NCBI GenBank assembly: GCA_028554755.1 | Contig: JAPTOF010000024.1 | Span: 7,241,001-7,305,000 of the forward strand | Direction of reading: 5' to 3' | Source of the DNA: Cordia subcordata | Lineage: Eukaryota; Streptophyta; Magnoliopsida; Boraginales; Cordiaceae | Length of the DNA: 64,000 nt | Shown: in pieces, positions 46,295 through 58,050 of the stretch | How the letters are laid out: each line of letters starts with the position of its first letter | Position numbering within the stretch: the first letter of the stretch is position 1 | Made by a program: the position numbers and the translations under genes | The notes under the pieces: model-generated | Databases searched by the model: none | The model's input: only the letters and a program-made list of their open reading frames with translations | Told to the model about the DNA's origin: nothing

Positions 46295-48470
46295 TGATGT
46301 GTTTACATCTACAAGTGCACGGGTCACGTGTAGTGAACCGTGCAAGTATGGGGTCGTTCTTCCTTAGGAAGGCTCCTTAGTTCAGTATCTACGTGCTTAG
46401 TGCCTAAGAGTACCTACGTTCGAGTGTCGGTATGTTTTTGGTCTTTTTGATTGAAAGGAGCTCTAAAATAAAACCTAAATCTAAACCTAAGCTAATGAAG
46501 GAATAATAGGTGCCAAGCTAAGGAAATAAAGCTCTACAAGATGAAAGGGATCTTAGGCAATTGCGTTGCAACTAGACTTGGGCTATGATAATGGTTCGAG
46601 TTGTCTATGGCTTATTTGCTCTCTTTGGTGTTGATTAACTTCTTACTCGAGACTAACCTATTAGTATTGTTTTAGACTAGAGGTTAGACCTCTAGAGCAT
46701 TAACTAGTGCTAGTGGATACTCTTTTATTATTGTTTTAGACTAGAGGTAAGTATATTAATCAACATACTTAGTTGCAAATAGGGCTTATGCTGTTAGCAT
46801 TGATTAAGGCCAAGGTGACACCACTACCGATAGCATTTAAGCATAGAATAATACATGCAAGTTCACTTAGGCGTTTTATCGAACACATAGACATATTCAA
46901 TTATCAACACATAGACATATTGATTCATGCCATTAATCAATGTAAACAAGTGTATATTAAGAGGCAAAGATATACAAAAATCTTTTATTCAAAGCCCTAA
47001 TCTAATATATAACATCAATCAATCCTAGATCTAACTCAAATACAAAGCATATTTACAAGAATAAGAAAAGGAATAAGAAACTCCCATTCAAACCCTTGTT
47101 TAAATCTAAAGCAAAATCCTTCAATCTCTTGTTACAGGCTTCAATCCTTGCTTGTTTTGGTGTGGGGTGGAGGTTTTGGGTGTTTTGTGAAGTGGGAAAA
47201 GTGTTAATGTTTATTAGTGTTTTAAGAAATAGAAGTTCCTTCCTTAATTTTGCTGAAAAGTGCACTTAAATAGGGTTTTCTCGTGTACAGCTGTGGGACT
47301 AGTCGGTCAACTAGTTTTAGATAGGGGTGAGCAAATTTCGATTATTAACCGAAAACCAAACCGGAACCGAACCGAACCGAAATAATAATTCGGTTCGGTT
47401 AGCAAAATTTTAATATTTCGGTATTCAGTTTCGATTTCGGTTATTGTTTTAGAATTTCGGTTATTAACCGAAATAACCGAATTATAAAATAATCTTGTAT
47501 TAATATTTTATGCTTTTTATGTATAACCCCCAAAAAAATAACCTTAGTCTTTAATTATATGTATAAACCCCAAAAAAATAATAGCACTTCTAAGAAAAAT
47601 ATCCAAATCTTTAAGTGAATAAAGTTTGAAATTTGAATAAATGAAGTTTGACAAGAACTAAGATGAAGAATTTTAAAAAGCAAAAAATCTCTTAAATCAG
47701 TTTCAAGCAAGTAACAGCAGTCACAAGATTAATGTTTTAAATTTGTTTTTGTGAGTTTTTTGTGTATTTATTTATTTTGCTTAATATTTGTGTTTAATTT
47801 CAAAATTCTGTAATTTGATTATTTTCATGTATTTTTCTTTAATTTTTTTAAATAATTCGGTTATTAACCGGAACCGAACCGAAAAAATTTGGTTCCAAAA
47901 TTTTGGTTATTTACCTTATTCGGTTCGGTTTTGGTTGTTAAATTTTTCAAAATTCGGTTTTCGGTTATTTCGGTTCGGTTTAAACCGAATACACAGCCGT
48001 AGTTTTAGAGGGAGGTCGAATGGCTAAGATAGGTGGCATTCTGATTAGGCCGGGGGACTTAATCAGTCGACTGGCCTTCAGTTGGGAGACCTATCCTGCA
48101 CAGGGGAGGTCGTTCAGCCTTTTTTGTTGTAGGCCCAAATCTTTACCGTTTTGTGCCTAGTCTTCTCTATTTGCTTCATGATTTATTTGAGAGCCTTTAA
48201 AGTGCCTTTTCTTCATGTCTTTATCTTCAAAACACCTCCAAACTTTGCTCCACATCCCAAGCATCATCAATTAAGCTCCAATCATCAAGCTTTTTCTCGC
48301 TTGAAACATAAAAAGTAACACTTAGTACAGTATTTACACATCAAATACATTATTTACAAATATTAACAATTATGCATAACCTCTATACTAAATGCACTCA
48401 ATTATACTCTAAACACCACTAAATAGGCATGCAAAAACTAGATTCAAACACGTACAAATGACACACATCA
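46295..48470 (-). repeat. LTR of the Athila-like family, enlarged by a hAT-type insertion
   Basis: On the minus strand it begins TGATGTGTGTCATTTG at 48470. It ends near 46295, where the plus strand reads TGATGTGTTTACATC and, shortly after, GGGTCACGTGTAGTG as in the LTR end at 11430-11495. Without the insertion it would be about 1.5 kb. The palindromic U3 block is split by the insertion (47290-47315 and 48010-48120). Confidence 0.78.
47322..48001. mobile_element. hAT-type non-autonomous element, 680 bp, with 8-bp target duplication GTTTTAGA
   Basis: The element begins TAGGGGTGAGCAAA and ends CACAGCCGTA, imperfect inverted termini of the plant hAT kind. GTTTTAGA lies directly on both sides (47314-47321 and 48002-48009). 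Both subterminal regions consist of repeated CGGTT/AACCG motifs (TTCGGTTCGGTT, GAACCGAACCGA), the usual transposase-binding type of repeat. No transposase is encoded. Confidence 0.9.
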
Positions 48471-50011
48471 ATACCACAAACCTCTCCTTGGTTGTCCCCT
48501 AGCAAGCTTGAACCAAGTCTATCCACAAGCTTTTCAAAGAGTTGCCAGTTGCATTGACTTGCTACCTTTTTGCTTCCAAGGGGTATAAAGGGTCTTTCCT
48601 TTCGTGTAAGGGCTTTCTTAGCCTTTCTTTGGATCCTTCCTTCAATTGTAAGCGGTGTCACACCTCTTGGGAACTTACCAAGTAGCTAAAACCACCACAA
48701 ACTTAGGATTCTAACCCACGCACCTGGGATGTTGATACTTCATGCCATATCGACTCACATAGCCTCTCAACATGCCTTTCGCCCCAAAGATACAAGGAAG
48801 CACAAAATACGTCATAGTGGCTCACAATTGATGTAAGAACCTTATTTACAATACAATGAAATAACAAAATAAAACACTTGTGTCAAATTAATATTGTGTC
48901 ACTTGACACTTATTCAACATGCTTCATTTTTTCATCTTTTTGTTGTTTTTTGGCTTTTTCTCAGTTTTCACTCTTTTTTTTTTCATTTTTTGCATTTTGT
49001 TCCCTTTTTTGCATTCGTTTTTCAATACATAACATAGAACAACAAGGAAAAAAAAAAGAAAAGGCTAAGGCACATTAAAAGATCCAGTCAAGAAACGTGC
49101 ACTTATTTCAAAAACCCTTTAGAAACACTTTTTCCAACCAAGTAATGGAGAAACTACAAGGTGAATTCTTAAAAGTGCTCACTTCCCACAGTTTTCAAAA
49201 GGATTCTCTTCAAAGTCTAGGTCATATCCCACACTCTATTCATTTCCTACAATACAACCTCATCTTCTCCAATCAATTAAGTCAATAACAAAAGCCAACT
49301 CTCTAACTAACATGGAGATCAACCAACACAAAACATGCAAAAAATTATAAAAATTGAATAGATTTTGAGCAAAAATAAGGCGTGCTATGCAACTCTACCC
49401 CAAACATGATATAAACAATAAAGGAACAATTACACCCCCAAACCTAAACTTTGCTTGTCCTCAAGCAAATAACATCTAAGCATAACAAGCAAACACATGA
49501 AACACATATGAGGAATGTAGAAGGGGATAGATAGGGACAAGTAAAGAATGGAGATGCAACCTTGTTCACGTAAAAGTCCATGAATGCCAACTATGTTTGA
49601 TCATCTATTAGCCCCCATCTTTATAAAAAGCACTAATGCTCAAAAGACAAAGAAGAGATTAAAAGATAATACTATGCAAGCTCACATTGACATTTAAAAT
49701 AATAAACAAGGATGTATGCAAGGGTATAAGATTGATGCACAAATAATGATGTAAAGGAGCAAGAAACAGATGAGGGAGCAAAAACCTAACATACTAAGAA
49801 TACAAACAAAGTATAACCTAAACTATTAAAAGACAAAGAAAACAAAAACAACCCAATCTATTATATACAAAGCAAGAATAAGTAAAAGAAAACTAATCTA
49901 CTATATACAAGATGAAAAAAGAAGTAAATACAAGAAGAACAAGAAAAATATAAACAAGCTTAGGGTGCCTTCTAGTAGCACTAGATTTAATGCCCCCAAC
50001 CAGGCGCAAAT

Positions 50012-50924
50012 GTTAGAGTAAAACATGTTTAAAGTTGTGTGGCGCAAATAGCCAGATAATCAACGAAGCACAGAGGGTAGAGGGAAAGGGATCATGCAAT
50101 AAATGATATGGGCAAGAATGAACAATGCAAGCCCTTTCCAAAATATCGCACCCCAAAGTACAAAAAATGTCAAACATAAATGAAAATAGGATGAAAGAGT
50201 AGTGAAGAAACTCCTCTTTCATCCTAGTTATTCTTGTATAATCTTGAGCAAAAACACTCTCTAAATGTTGTTGAAGTCCTCCAAAAGAGCTTAGATCTAA
50301 GTGGGTATGTGTGTTAGAGCTGGGTGAAATGGGCTTTTATGTGTGTGAAGTGGGTGTGTGAAGGAGGTGGGAAAATAGGTTTATCTCCCACTCAAAAAGT
50401 GCTGAAAAAGGGCTTAAATAGAGCTGTAACGTGTAAAGCCGAGGGACTAGGCCGGGGGCCCGGCCTTGGGCTAGGTCTACCGGCCCAAAATAGCATGCTT
50501 TCTGACCTGGCCAACCTACTTGGTCGGTTGACCGGCCTAGAACATAGGTCGACCATCCTGGTCAGTCTCCTCTCTAATTTTGCGCTTTACGATCCCGTTT
50601 CACCTTGGTAGGTCTTCTATTCGACCGGCCGCTTCCCAATGCACCTTCTAAGCTTTCTTCACATCTTAAATAGCTTTTGCTTAGTTCCTCCATCAAATCA
50701 TCATTAATTCAAGTCTTGAGCTTCGCCTTAAACTTCACCTAACACAAGAAACAAGTGTGCATTAGTGTGGCATTTATGTTCTAAACTCTACCATGGATAT
50801 TTGCAACCTATTATGCACAAGTATGATATAAATGCAACACTAACGCAACTAATAGAACATTAGAACACCTCAAACAAGTATAACAATGCAAAGTAAACAC
50901 ACACAAAAAACACAACACATCAAC
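50012..50924 (-). repeat. 3' LTR of the deleted Athila-like element, truncated
   Basis: It starts TGATGTGTTGTGTTTTTTG at 50924 and aligns with the start of the 5' LTR at 54912. The U3 block of GGTCGACC-type repeats lies at 50430-50640, before CTATTTAAGCCC. The distal end is lost at about 50012, where the tail of another element begins. Confidence 0.78.
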
Positions 50925-51359
50925 ACCCCTAAACCGTGTCCTTGCTTATCCCCAAGTAAGTCCAGACCTAAGTTTATCTCAAAGTTTGTACAAAAGGTTA
51001 CCTAAGGGATTGAATCGCTATTAAGGTGAACCAAAGGAGCATGAAGGGTCATTCTTATTGTAGAGAGATCCCCAAGTCTCTTCAGATCCTCCCTTCACTC
51101 ATAAAGGGCCTCTCATCTCGTGGGAAGTTCCTGAGTAGCCAAACCACCATAAGCCTAGGATTGTAGTACATGTACTCGGGATGTTAATACTTTGTGCCCC
51201 TCGATTAACATCGCTTCCCCAATATGCACAATGCCTCAAAGATAAGAAAAGAAAGGATATACAAATGCATGGATTAAAAAAAACCTTATTCACATATCAA
51301 CAAAGAGGATAGCTTGTGCTAAGTTGACATTGTGCCACTTATGCACTTATTCATAGAAC

Positions 51360-52260
51360 TTTTTGGTGCCTTTGGCTTTTTTTTTTTCTCTTTTTCCCTT
51401 TTTTTTATTTTTCACTCTTTTTCATCATTTTGCAACTTTTTGTCTTTTTCAATTTTTTTGGGGATTTTTAACGTTTTGTATTTCATTACATAACAAAAAG
51501 AAAAGAAAAAGAAAGGCTAAGGCATATAAAAAGGAACTAATCAAGGAAGGTGCACTCATATCAACAATTCTTTTTCAACTCTCTTTTCTACCAGGCTATA
51601 GGGTGGCCACAAGGGGCATTCTTAAAGGCACTCACTCCCCACAACTTTCAAGGGCATCCCCTTTAAGACTTGGTTTTCCCTCCACTCCATTTACTTCCCA
51701 CAATACAAACTTATACTCACCAATCAATTGAGTCAATCACAATAGCTAACACAATGATCAACCAAGAAATAAACAACTCTATATGCATAAAACATTGAAA
51801 AATTTTCACCATTTGCAATCTACCCTAATGAAGCATAAAATAATAAGAACCAAACCCCCATACCCCATACTTAAACTTTGCTTTTCCTCAAACAAATGAA
51901 ATGGAACCACACGACAAGCAAATAATCAACACAAAGCAAGTAAAGGTCGTGGGGATGGGGTTGAAAAATTGGGAAATAAGTGGAGAAAGGATAGATAAAA
52001 CCTTGCATTTTCTTCGAAAGCTCTGCATGCCAATGATTAATCATCTCATTACTAACCCTTTGTCCTATAGACCACAAATACTCACCAAGATTAGTAGCAT
52101 TGCCAAGCAAGCTTGCATTGGCATGTACAAATAGTAAGCAATAGTGTATCCTATGGGAAAAAGGATTGGGATTCAACACTTTGGTATGGGTGAAGAGGAA
52201 AAAAGGGAAAAATGAAAGGAAAATAAAACAAGTGCAAAATTTAACCTAGGTTGCCTCCTA
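51360..52260 (-). other. Non-coding 3' tail of the Athila-like element
   Basis: No gene is seen. On the plus strand it shows long T-rich tracts (TTTTTCCC, TTTTTTTT) and, near 52250, the family landmark CTAACGACGTTA-like CTAACAACGTTA with AGGAGGCAACC (minus), as known downstream of Athila integrase. Confidence 0.6.
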
Positions 52261-52307
52261 GTAGAGCTAACTATAACGTTGTTAGCCAGGCGATCACCAA
52301 CTCATCA

Positions 52308-52730
52308 TCAACCTCCGTAGATAGGGTCCTGAACCATTAAAACCTCCACATAAGCCATGCGTGGATCATATACATGCTTCAGGCGTTGCCCGTTCACTGT
52401 CAACTCATTGCTATTGTTTAAGTCCTTGATCTTGACTACTCCGAAAAGGTAAGCCACCAATACCTTATATAGTCCATCCCATTGTGTCTTGAGTTTCCCT
52501 CGAAAGAGCTTCAAATATGAGTTAAATAGCCAAACTTTATCAAAGGGAGAGGATGACTTCTTAAGAATATGTCTATCATGAATCCTCTTCATCCTATCCT
52601 TATAAAGTTTGGCGTTCTTATACACCTCCAATCTAAGCCCTTTCAATTCTATTAAGTCAAGCGTCTTTTTCTTACTCGATTGATTACCCAATATGCCCTA
52701 TGCTCAAGCTTTATCGACAAGTGACAAGCC
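52308..52730 (-). pseudogene. Gypsy integrase C-terminal part
   Basis: Minus-strand frames encode ACHLSIKLEHRAYWVI and then a 127-residue open segment with LIELKGLRLEVYKNAKLYKD, IHDRHILKKS, LFNSYLKLFRGKLKTQWDGL and VNGQRLKHVYD. This matches the end of Athila-type integrase. It follows an LTR piece instead of the integrase core. Confidence 0.88.
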
Positions 52731-52737
52731 TTCCCAT

Positions 52738-52881
52738 AAGTCCTAACTTCAACTATAAACATGTAAACCCTAATATGCATAAGTATGACCTAAATGCTAT
52801 ACTAATACACCAAGTGAATCACAAAACACCTCAAAACAAGAATAAACATGCAATACATAAACACACAAAACAAACACATCA
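52738..52881 (-). repeat. 144-bp LTR 5'-terminal fragment lodged between gag and integrase
   Basis: On the minus strand it begins TGATGTGTTTGTTTTGTG and runs through TTAGGGTTTACATG to AAGTTAGGAC, matching the first part of the LTR that ends at 1653. It replaces protease, RT and most of integrase in this element. Confidence 0.85.
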
Positions 52882-52982
52882 GTCTTTAAGAGAACTTTTG
52901 GGTTGTCCCTCCAACCTGAATTGTAAGTGTTCAAGTACGAGTTGTACTCATAAGAATTACCTTTGGTAGCACACACTTGCTC

Positions 52983-54234
52983 CTACATGAACTCGGGAAA
53001 CTGAGGTGCTAGGGGGCAAGCTATGGTCTCGTGAGTAGACTTGGAACATAAAGCACACACTCCAACTACCAAGGGGGTGAAGGACAAACCTATGAAACTA
53101 GTCCTATGATCGTGAGAGGAAAGAGACAAAGAAATGAATTGATCTAACTTATTCATAAGGGCCTCTACCTTAGTGGGCAAATCTAAAGAGACTCCAACCT
53201 CATGAACACTTCTTTTATTAACTCCCAAACTAGACATATCCATAGCCAAAAGTTGAAAAGAGTTCTCAGCTAATAAGTCCATTTTCTCCTATGCCTCGCT
53301 CATCTTCAAATATAGAATCCACCACCGAAGGTGGCATTGACCATCATCTTATTTTGATCATTCAAATCCCAAAAGAAATACTAGAGTAGGTCATGATTAC
53401 CGTAACTATGGTGGGGACACTATCTAAAAAGGTCATTGAACCTCTCCTAAGCCTTATGAAATGACTCTAGATCATGCTGGGAGAAAGTCATAATAGAAGT
53501 CCTAAGGTCGTCCATCTTGGCCATGGGAAAGAACTCTTGGTAGAAACCAGATTAAAGCTCGGTCTATGATGTGATACAACCACTAGGTAAAGAATGAAAC
53601 CAAGACTTAGCCTGATCCTTAAGGGTGAACGGGAGTAACCTAAGATGAATGACCTCTTGAGACACATTGGGAACATAGAGGGTGGAACTCATCTCAACAA
53701 AATCGGTAATGTGGTCCAAAGGACTCTCATTGCTTCTCTCGTAGAAAGAAGAAAGCATAGCCAACATGTTAGGCTTGATCTCAAAATTCGCTTCCCCAAC
53801 CCCGGAATATTAATAGCCAAATTAAGCTCAAAGGCATTAGGAAGGAAGAATTCCCTAAGTGTCGTCTCAACATCTATGGGTGGGTCTGGCCTAAGGGGCT
53901 CTTATCTAAAATGATCTTGGGCTTGATGCCTATGGTGATCATGTGGTAGAATGGGATTCATAGAAAGAACAGGAGGGGTAGGAAGATTATTTGGATCGGC
54001 CATCTCATCAAGAAAATCTCCTAAATTCCTAAAGTGTCGTGCAGTCCTATCGAGTTTGGTATTAAATGGAATTAAGGGATTCCTAAGGGATCTCCTACCA
54101 AGCATGCAACACATTCCTAACTCCAGCCACTTAAACTCCTGAAACTTCAACAATAACCTAAATCTATAGGGACAAGACCACAACCCTATAGGGTCTACTA
54201 AAAGCAAAGAGCAAAAGAAAAATAAAAAAGCCAA
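52983..54234 (-). pseudogene. Athila-like gag, broken
   Basis: LGDFLDEMADPNNLPTPPVL, NFEIKPNMLAM-type sequence at about 53780, LRLLPFTLKDQAKSWFHSLP and LMNKLDQFISLSLSSHDHRT align piece by piece with the plus-strand gag at 11916-12940. CALCSKSTHETIACPLAPQF ends it. Frameshifts separate the pieces. This copy keeps the ATG of MADPNN. Confidence 0.85.
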
Positions 54235-54389
54235 ATGAACAAGTTATGCTAAGCATGGAAAGTAAACACAAAAAGATCAAAGAAACTAAATGCAAAGCAA
54301 GATAAACAATTATTGAAGCAAGCTAACAAAATAAAGCAAAACAAACAAAAGAGCAACTATTAAAACACACAAGCAAAGAATGCAAACCA

Positions 54390-54420
54390 CCGTGCCTCCT
54401 CGACAACAGCCCCAAAAACT
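54390..54420 (-). other. PBS-like leader of the deleted Athila-like element
   Basis: On the minus strand TTTTTGGGGCTGTTGTCGAG follows the LTR end GAGGCGCATCA and resembles the Athila/Tat leader. Confidence 0.6.
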
Positions 54421-54912
54421 TGATGCGCCTCTAAGGTACAAGCCCTAAAAGACCCGCAAGTGCAATATAGTCCCCCGAGGGACTAGGTTAATTGGCCTAA
54501 AATAGCGTGTTTCCTGACCTGGTCGACCTACTTGGCCAGTCGACCGGCCTGGTCAGTCTCTTCTCCAATTTTGGGCTTCACGATCCCATTTTGCCTTGGT
54601 AGGTCTTTTCTGTGTCCAGCTGCTTCTCAATGCATCTTCCGAGCTTTCTTTACATCCCAAACACCTTTAGCTTGGCTCCTCCATCAAATCATCATCAATT
54701 CAAGTCTTGAGCTTTGCCCTAAACTTCACCTAAAATAAGAAACAAGTACGCATTAATGTGGCATATATGTTCTAAACTCTATTATGGACATTTGTAGCCT
54801 ATTATGCACAAATATGGTATAAATGCAACACTAACACACCTAATAGAACATAAGAACACCTCAAACAAGTGTAGAAATACAAAGCAAACACACACAAAAA
54901 CACAACACATCA
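54421..54912 (-). repeat. 5' LTR of the deleted Athila-like element, 492 bp
   Basis: It starts TGATGTGTTGTGTTTTTGTG and ends GGCGCATCA. It keeps the U3 start and the palindromic block, then jumps to the U5 end, so about 1 kb relative to the longest family LTR is missing. Confidence 0.82.
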
Positions 54913-55351
54913 GTGGTCATTGAATACATTAGCACTGAATTGATGATTGCTGATACTTTGACTAAAGGCATGCCATCAAAGATTTTCAACGATCATGTAG
55001 TTAATATGGGACTTTGTTCCATAACATGACTTTATTTCTTATATACGTACATTTGGTATTTTTAGTGAAACTCTTGTTTAGTTATGATGCCTTTTCAAAA
55101 TTTAGTTGTGCAAATTTATTTGATTGTTTGAAAAAGTTTATTTGTTTGGACCTAGAATAAGCATAAGGCTTATTCATTAAGTTGTTTTACTACATAATGT
55201 TTGGCATAGAAGGGACATAATGCATTGTCAAACAGGGAAGATAATACTCGCCTATTAGAGGACTTATCTCCATGATTCGTGTGTTCTGTTTCTTATAACT
55301 AAGAATTGATGGTTTGTGTATTAGGTGAAATATGCGAACCAAGTGGGAGAA
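54913..55351 (+). pseudogene. Copia RNase H C-terminus, 3' tail and PPT
   Basis: VVIEYISTELMIADTLTKGM, then PSKIFNDHVVNMGLCSIT and a stop, is the end of a copia RNase H domain. The tail ends in the purine tract AAGTGGGAGA at 55341-55350, where a copia 3' LTR should begin (CTTAGAATTT, degenerate). The upstream part of pol is absent, cut off by the gypsy LTR at 54912. Confidence 0.85.
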
Positions 55352-56841
55352 TCTTAGAATTTAAATTAAATTCCAAGTTATATTGTGGTCCAATATTTCT
55401 ATAATTAAAGAAAAGAAAAACCATTAATAATAAAATAAAAAAAGTTGGTAACTTACCTTTGGTAACTACTCTAAACTACTAACGATTTTTTTTTAAGGGG
55501 AAAAAACTAAAAAGATAAAGGGTTTTCTGTTAAGGTCCCTAAGCATAACATATCAAATTGACAAAAAATACACCATCACGGATATTTGTTCAAGGCTTAG
55601 AAGAATCCAAGAAGAAATTATTTTGCAGTGCTCATATCCATGGCTAGAGGTATGTAATCCTACATATATAATCCACTTAATGATCTTATGGTAAAAACTA
55701 TTTTTCACATAGTAGATCGTGCTTTAGAAGTTTTATGAAAACTTACATAGAATGGTTGATCCAGTTAATTGATGGGTAATTTCACATAAATTTATGTTAA
55801 GCCATCTCATTGAATATGTGTAGTGCAACTTTACATTCCTAGGGAGAATAAGGGATAAAAGAATGCAATTCGACTCTTAGAAAAATAAAAAGTAATTCCA
55901 ATCTTACAAAGGTCCATTATGCATCAAGTAGTACTTATAGAATCTCAGAAAAAATGGCATGTGTTAGTAGTAGCCTTTGAAGCAATTCTAACCTACAACT
56001 TTAGGAGGTGTTAATAGCAATCCTTGAGGTCACTTAGCATGGATGAATCAAATGAATGATTTCTTGTTTTCCTGACAATCTTTATCAAATCTCATTAGTT
56101 TAGAATGAGCGAATCAAAGATAATCCTTTGGGAAAGCATTAGTGAAGAAAGAAAAGAAGTGAAAAAGTCAAGCAAGTAAAGGGTTTCCTTGACGTTTTCT
56201 ACAATTGCTGTAAAAACCAATGTTGATACTCCTCTTCACAGAGGTTCGCAGGGTAAATACTGGTGTTTCAATACCAAAAGTTTAACTTTTTTCGGCACTT
56301 TTAAACTCCCTGGAAAATTTTTGTAGTAATTTCCAAAATTTTTGGTAGTGCATTACTTATGTCTCAATCGAGTGAGAACCACGGGTGGATTAAGTTCACT
56401 AACTCAATTCTATGCTTAGATTAGATTTGGTTTAATAAGAGGTGATACATGGAAAACACCTTTTCCATCATTCATAGCTTGATCAACAATTTTGTCATTT
56501 AGCAATCACAATTAGATTGCATAGCACATTATCCTCACATAAGAGGTAATGGTTCCTATTTTGAGAATTACTTGCCTCTCATTATATTGATTGAATGAAA
56601 TTATTAATAAATATATCTCACCCATGAAATGGACAAGTGTTATTCATAGCAAATTTCAAACATCAATACTCAAGACAACTGAGTCGTCACAAGTCAAAGG
56701 ATCACTTGCACTTATCTCAACAAATAACAAATCAATAATCCCAAGCCATACAATTTGTTATTTACGTCATGTTCAATGATAATTCAACAAATAACTACCC
56801 ACATGTTTGCTCTTCCTATCTCATGCTTTATGCTATGTGAC
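55352..56841. other. Probable copia LTR remnant and A+T-rich spacer
   Basis: The first part should be the 3' LTR of the copia remnant, judging by the PPT before it. The LTR end was not found and no gene is visible. Confidence 0.4.
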
Positions 56842-57138
56842 ATATCTTATACTAATCAAAGTTAGTGAACTAATGTGATAGTCTATATTGGATTAATTGA
56901 AATCCCAATCAAAAAATTTTAGACTATGAATAAATTAAAAATTTTCATATTAAAGAAACATATCACATATTTTTAACAACTTAAAACATGCTTTTGCTAT
57001 AGAGAAATCTAGGGACTCCTTTATACAAATGTGAACTATGAATGACAAAATAAAATCATTAAATAAATACAAGTTTGCATACAAATGCCCTTAAGAGAAG
57101 TTATCTAATTCTAGCATTAGGGCATATCACTAGCAATC
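56842..57138 (-). repeat. Copia LTR fragment, copy 1
   Basis: On the minus strand TGCTAGTGATATGCCCTAAT follows the purine tract AAGTGGGAGAT, the typical copia 3' end. The approximately 295-bp block matches 57748-58050 from ATACTAATCAAAGT to TTAGGGCAT. RNase H-like tail sequence occurs on its upstream side at 57140-57240. Confidence 0.7.
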
Positions 57139-57747
57139 TCCCACTTGTAGGTTTGTGTTTGACGAAAGGCTATATATTCCTAACAAATGTATAGCATTTC
57201 GGCTGTTATAATATACTGGTCACATAATCTACTTTCCCTGTATGAATGATTGTGAATTATAAAGAGAATTTTTTCTTGTCTTAAAGTATATGACATTACA
57301 TGTGAGTAGGAGATGTTGGATTTAGTGGAGTCCACCTATAAGGGGTGCTCACTTATCTAAAGGGTATTTCAGTTTACTTTGATAGCTACTATGTAATCCT
57401 AATTAGATAAGAATAAAGGCACATTGAGGAAGTACTGATAAGTATATATAATGCCTTACTAACAATACAATAACTTAGCTTTTCTATCGTATTCCTCATA
57501 CCATATATGAAAAAGAAATCTAGAGCGTAAAATAGTTCTGCAATAGCACAAGAGGGATTTAAACTATGGAGACAAGGAAATTCATCCAATATACCATGAG
57601 AATATCCATCCATCAGTAAATCCAGTCGCGGTTTATTCAGAATTAGGTCTTGCTTCTGCATTCAAGAGAAATTGGTAAGTTTCCTAATCTTTATATTCAA
57701 TTGTGTATTGAATCATATTTTTCCTTCATTATATGGCTCACCATCAT

Positions 57748-58050
57748 TGATCATTAATATCTCATACTAATCAAAGTCAGCAAACTAATATGATAGTATA
57801 TATTGGACTAATTGAAGTCACATTCAAAAAATATTTAGACTACGAACAAATTAAAAATTCTCATACTAATGAAGCATACCACATATTTTTAACAACTTAA
57901 AATATGTTCTTGCTATAGAGAAATCTAAGGATTCATTTATATAAATGAAGACTATGAATAATAAAATAAAACCATTAAATAAATAAAATTTTACACAAAA
58001 ATGCCCTTAAGAGAAGTTATCTAATTCTAGCATTAAGGCATGTCACTAGT
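57748..58050 (-). repeat. Copia LTR fragment, copy 2
   Basis: Direct repeat of 56842-57138 with scattered substitutions. It ends at ATTACTAGTGACATGCC (minus) after a degraded purine tract. The arrangement of two LTR pieces in the same orientation suggests a collapsed element or a segmental duplication. Confidence 0.7.

Larger units (their letters stand above)
46295..50012 (-). mobile_element. Athila-like gypsy element remnant: 3' non-coding tail, PPT and LTR
   Basis: Reading down, the tail starts at about 50012 with CGCCTGGTTGGGGGCATTAA, equivalent to 52270-52290 in the neighbouring element, where it follows integrase. It then runs to the purine-rich AAGGAGAGGTTTGTGGTAT at 48471, after which the LTR begins. 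Gag and pol are missing. The LTR contains a hAT-type insertion. Confidence 0.78.
50012..54912 (-). mobile_element. Athila-like gypsy element with both LTRs and an internally deleted gag-pol
   Basis: Going down from 54912: short 5' LTR (to 54421), PBS-like leader, gag (54234-52983), a 144-bp piece of LTR, integrase C-terminus (52730-52308), non-coding tail, PPT (GGTTTAGGGGTGT next to 50924) and 3' LTR (50924 to about 50012, truncated). Protease, RT, RNase H and most of integrase are gone. The left side of the 5' LTR abuts a copia RNase H fragment, into which the element probably inserted. Confidence 0.8.

Noticed and set aside
48878..49078. Phe/Ser-rich open frame
   Set aside because: It falls in the T-rich non-coding tail of an Athila-like element. 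A similar tract at 51363 shows that it is a feature of that tail.
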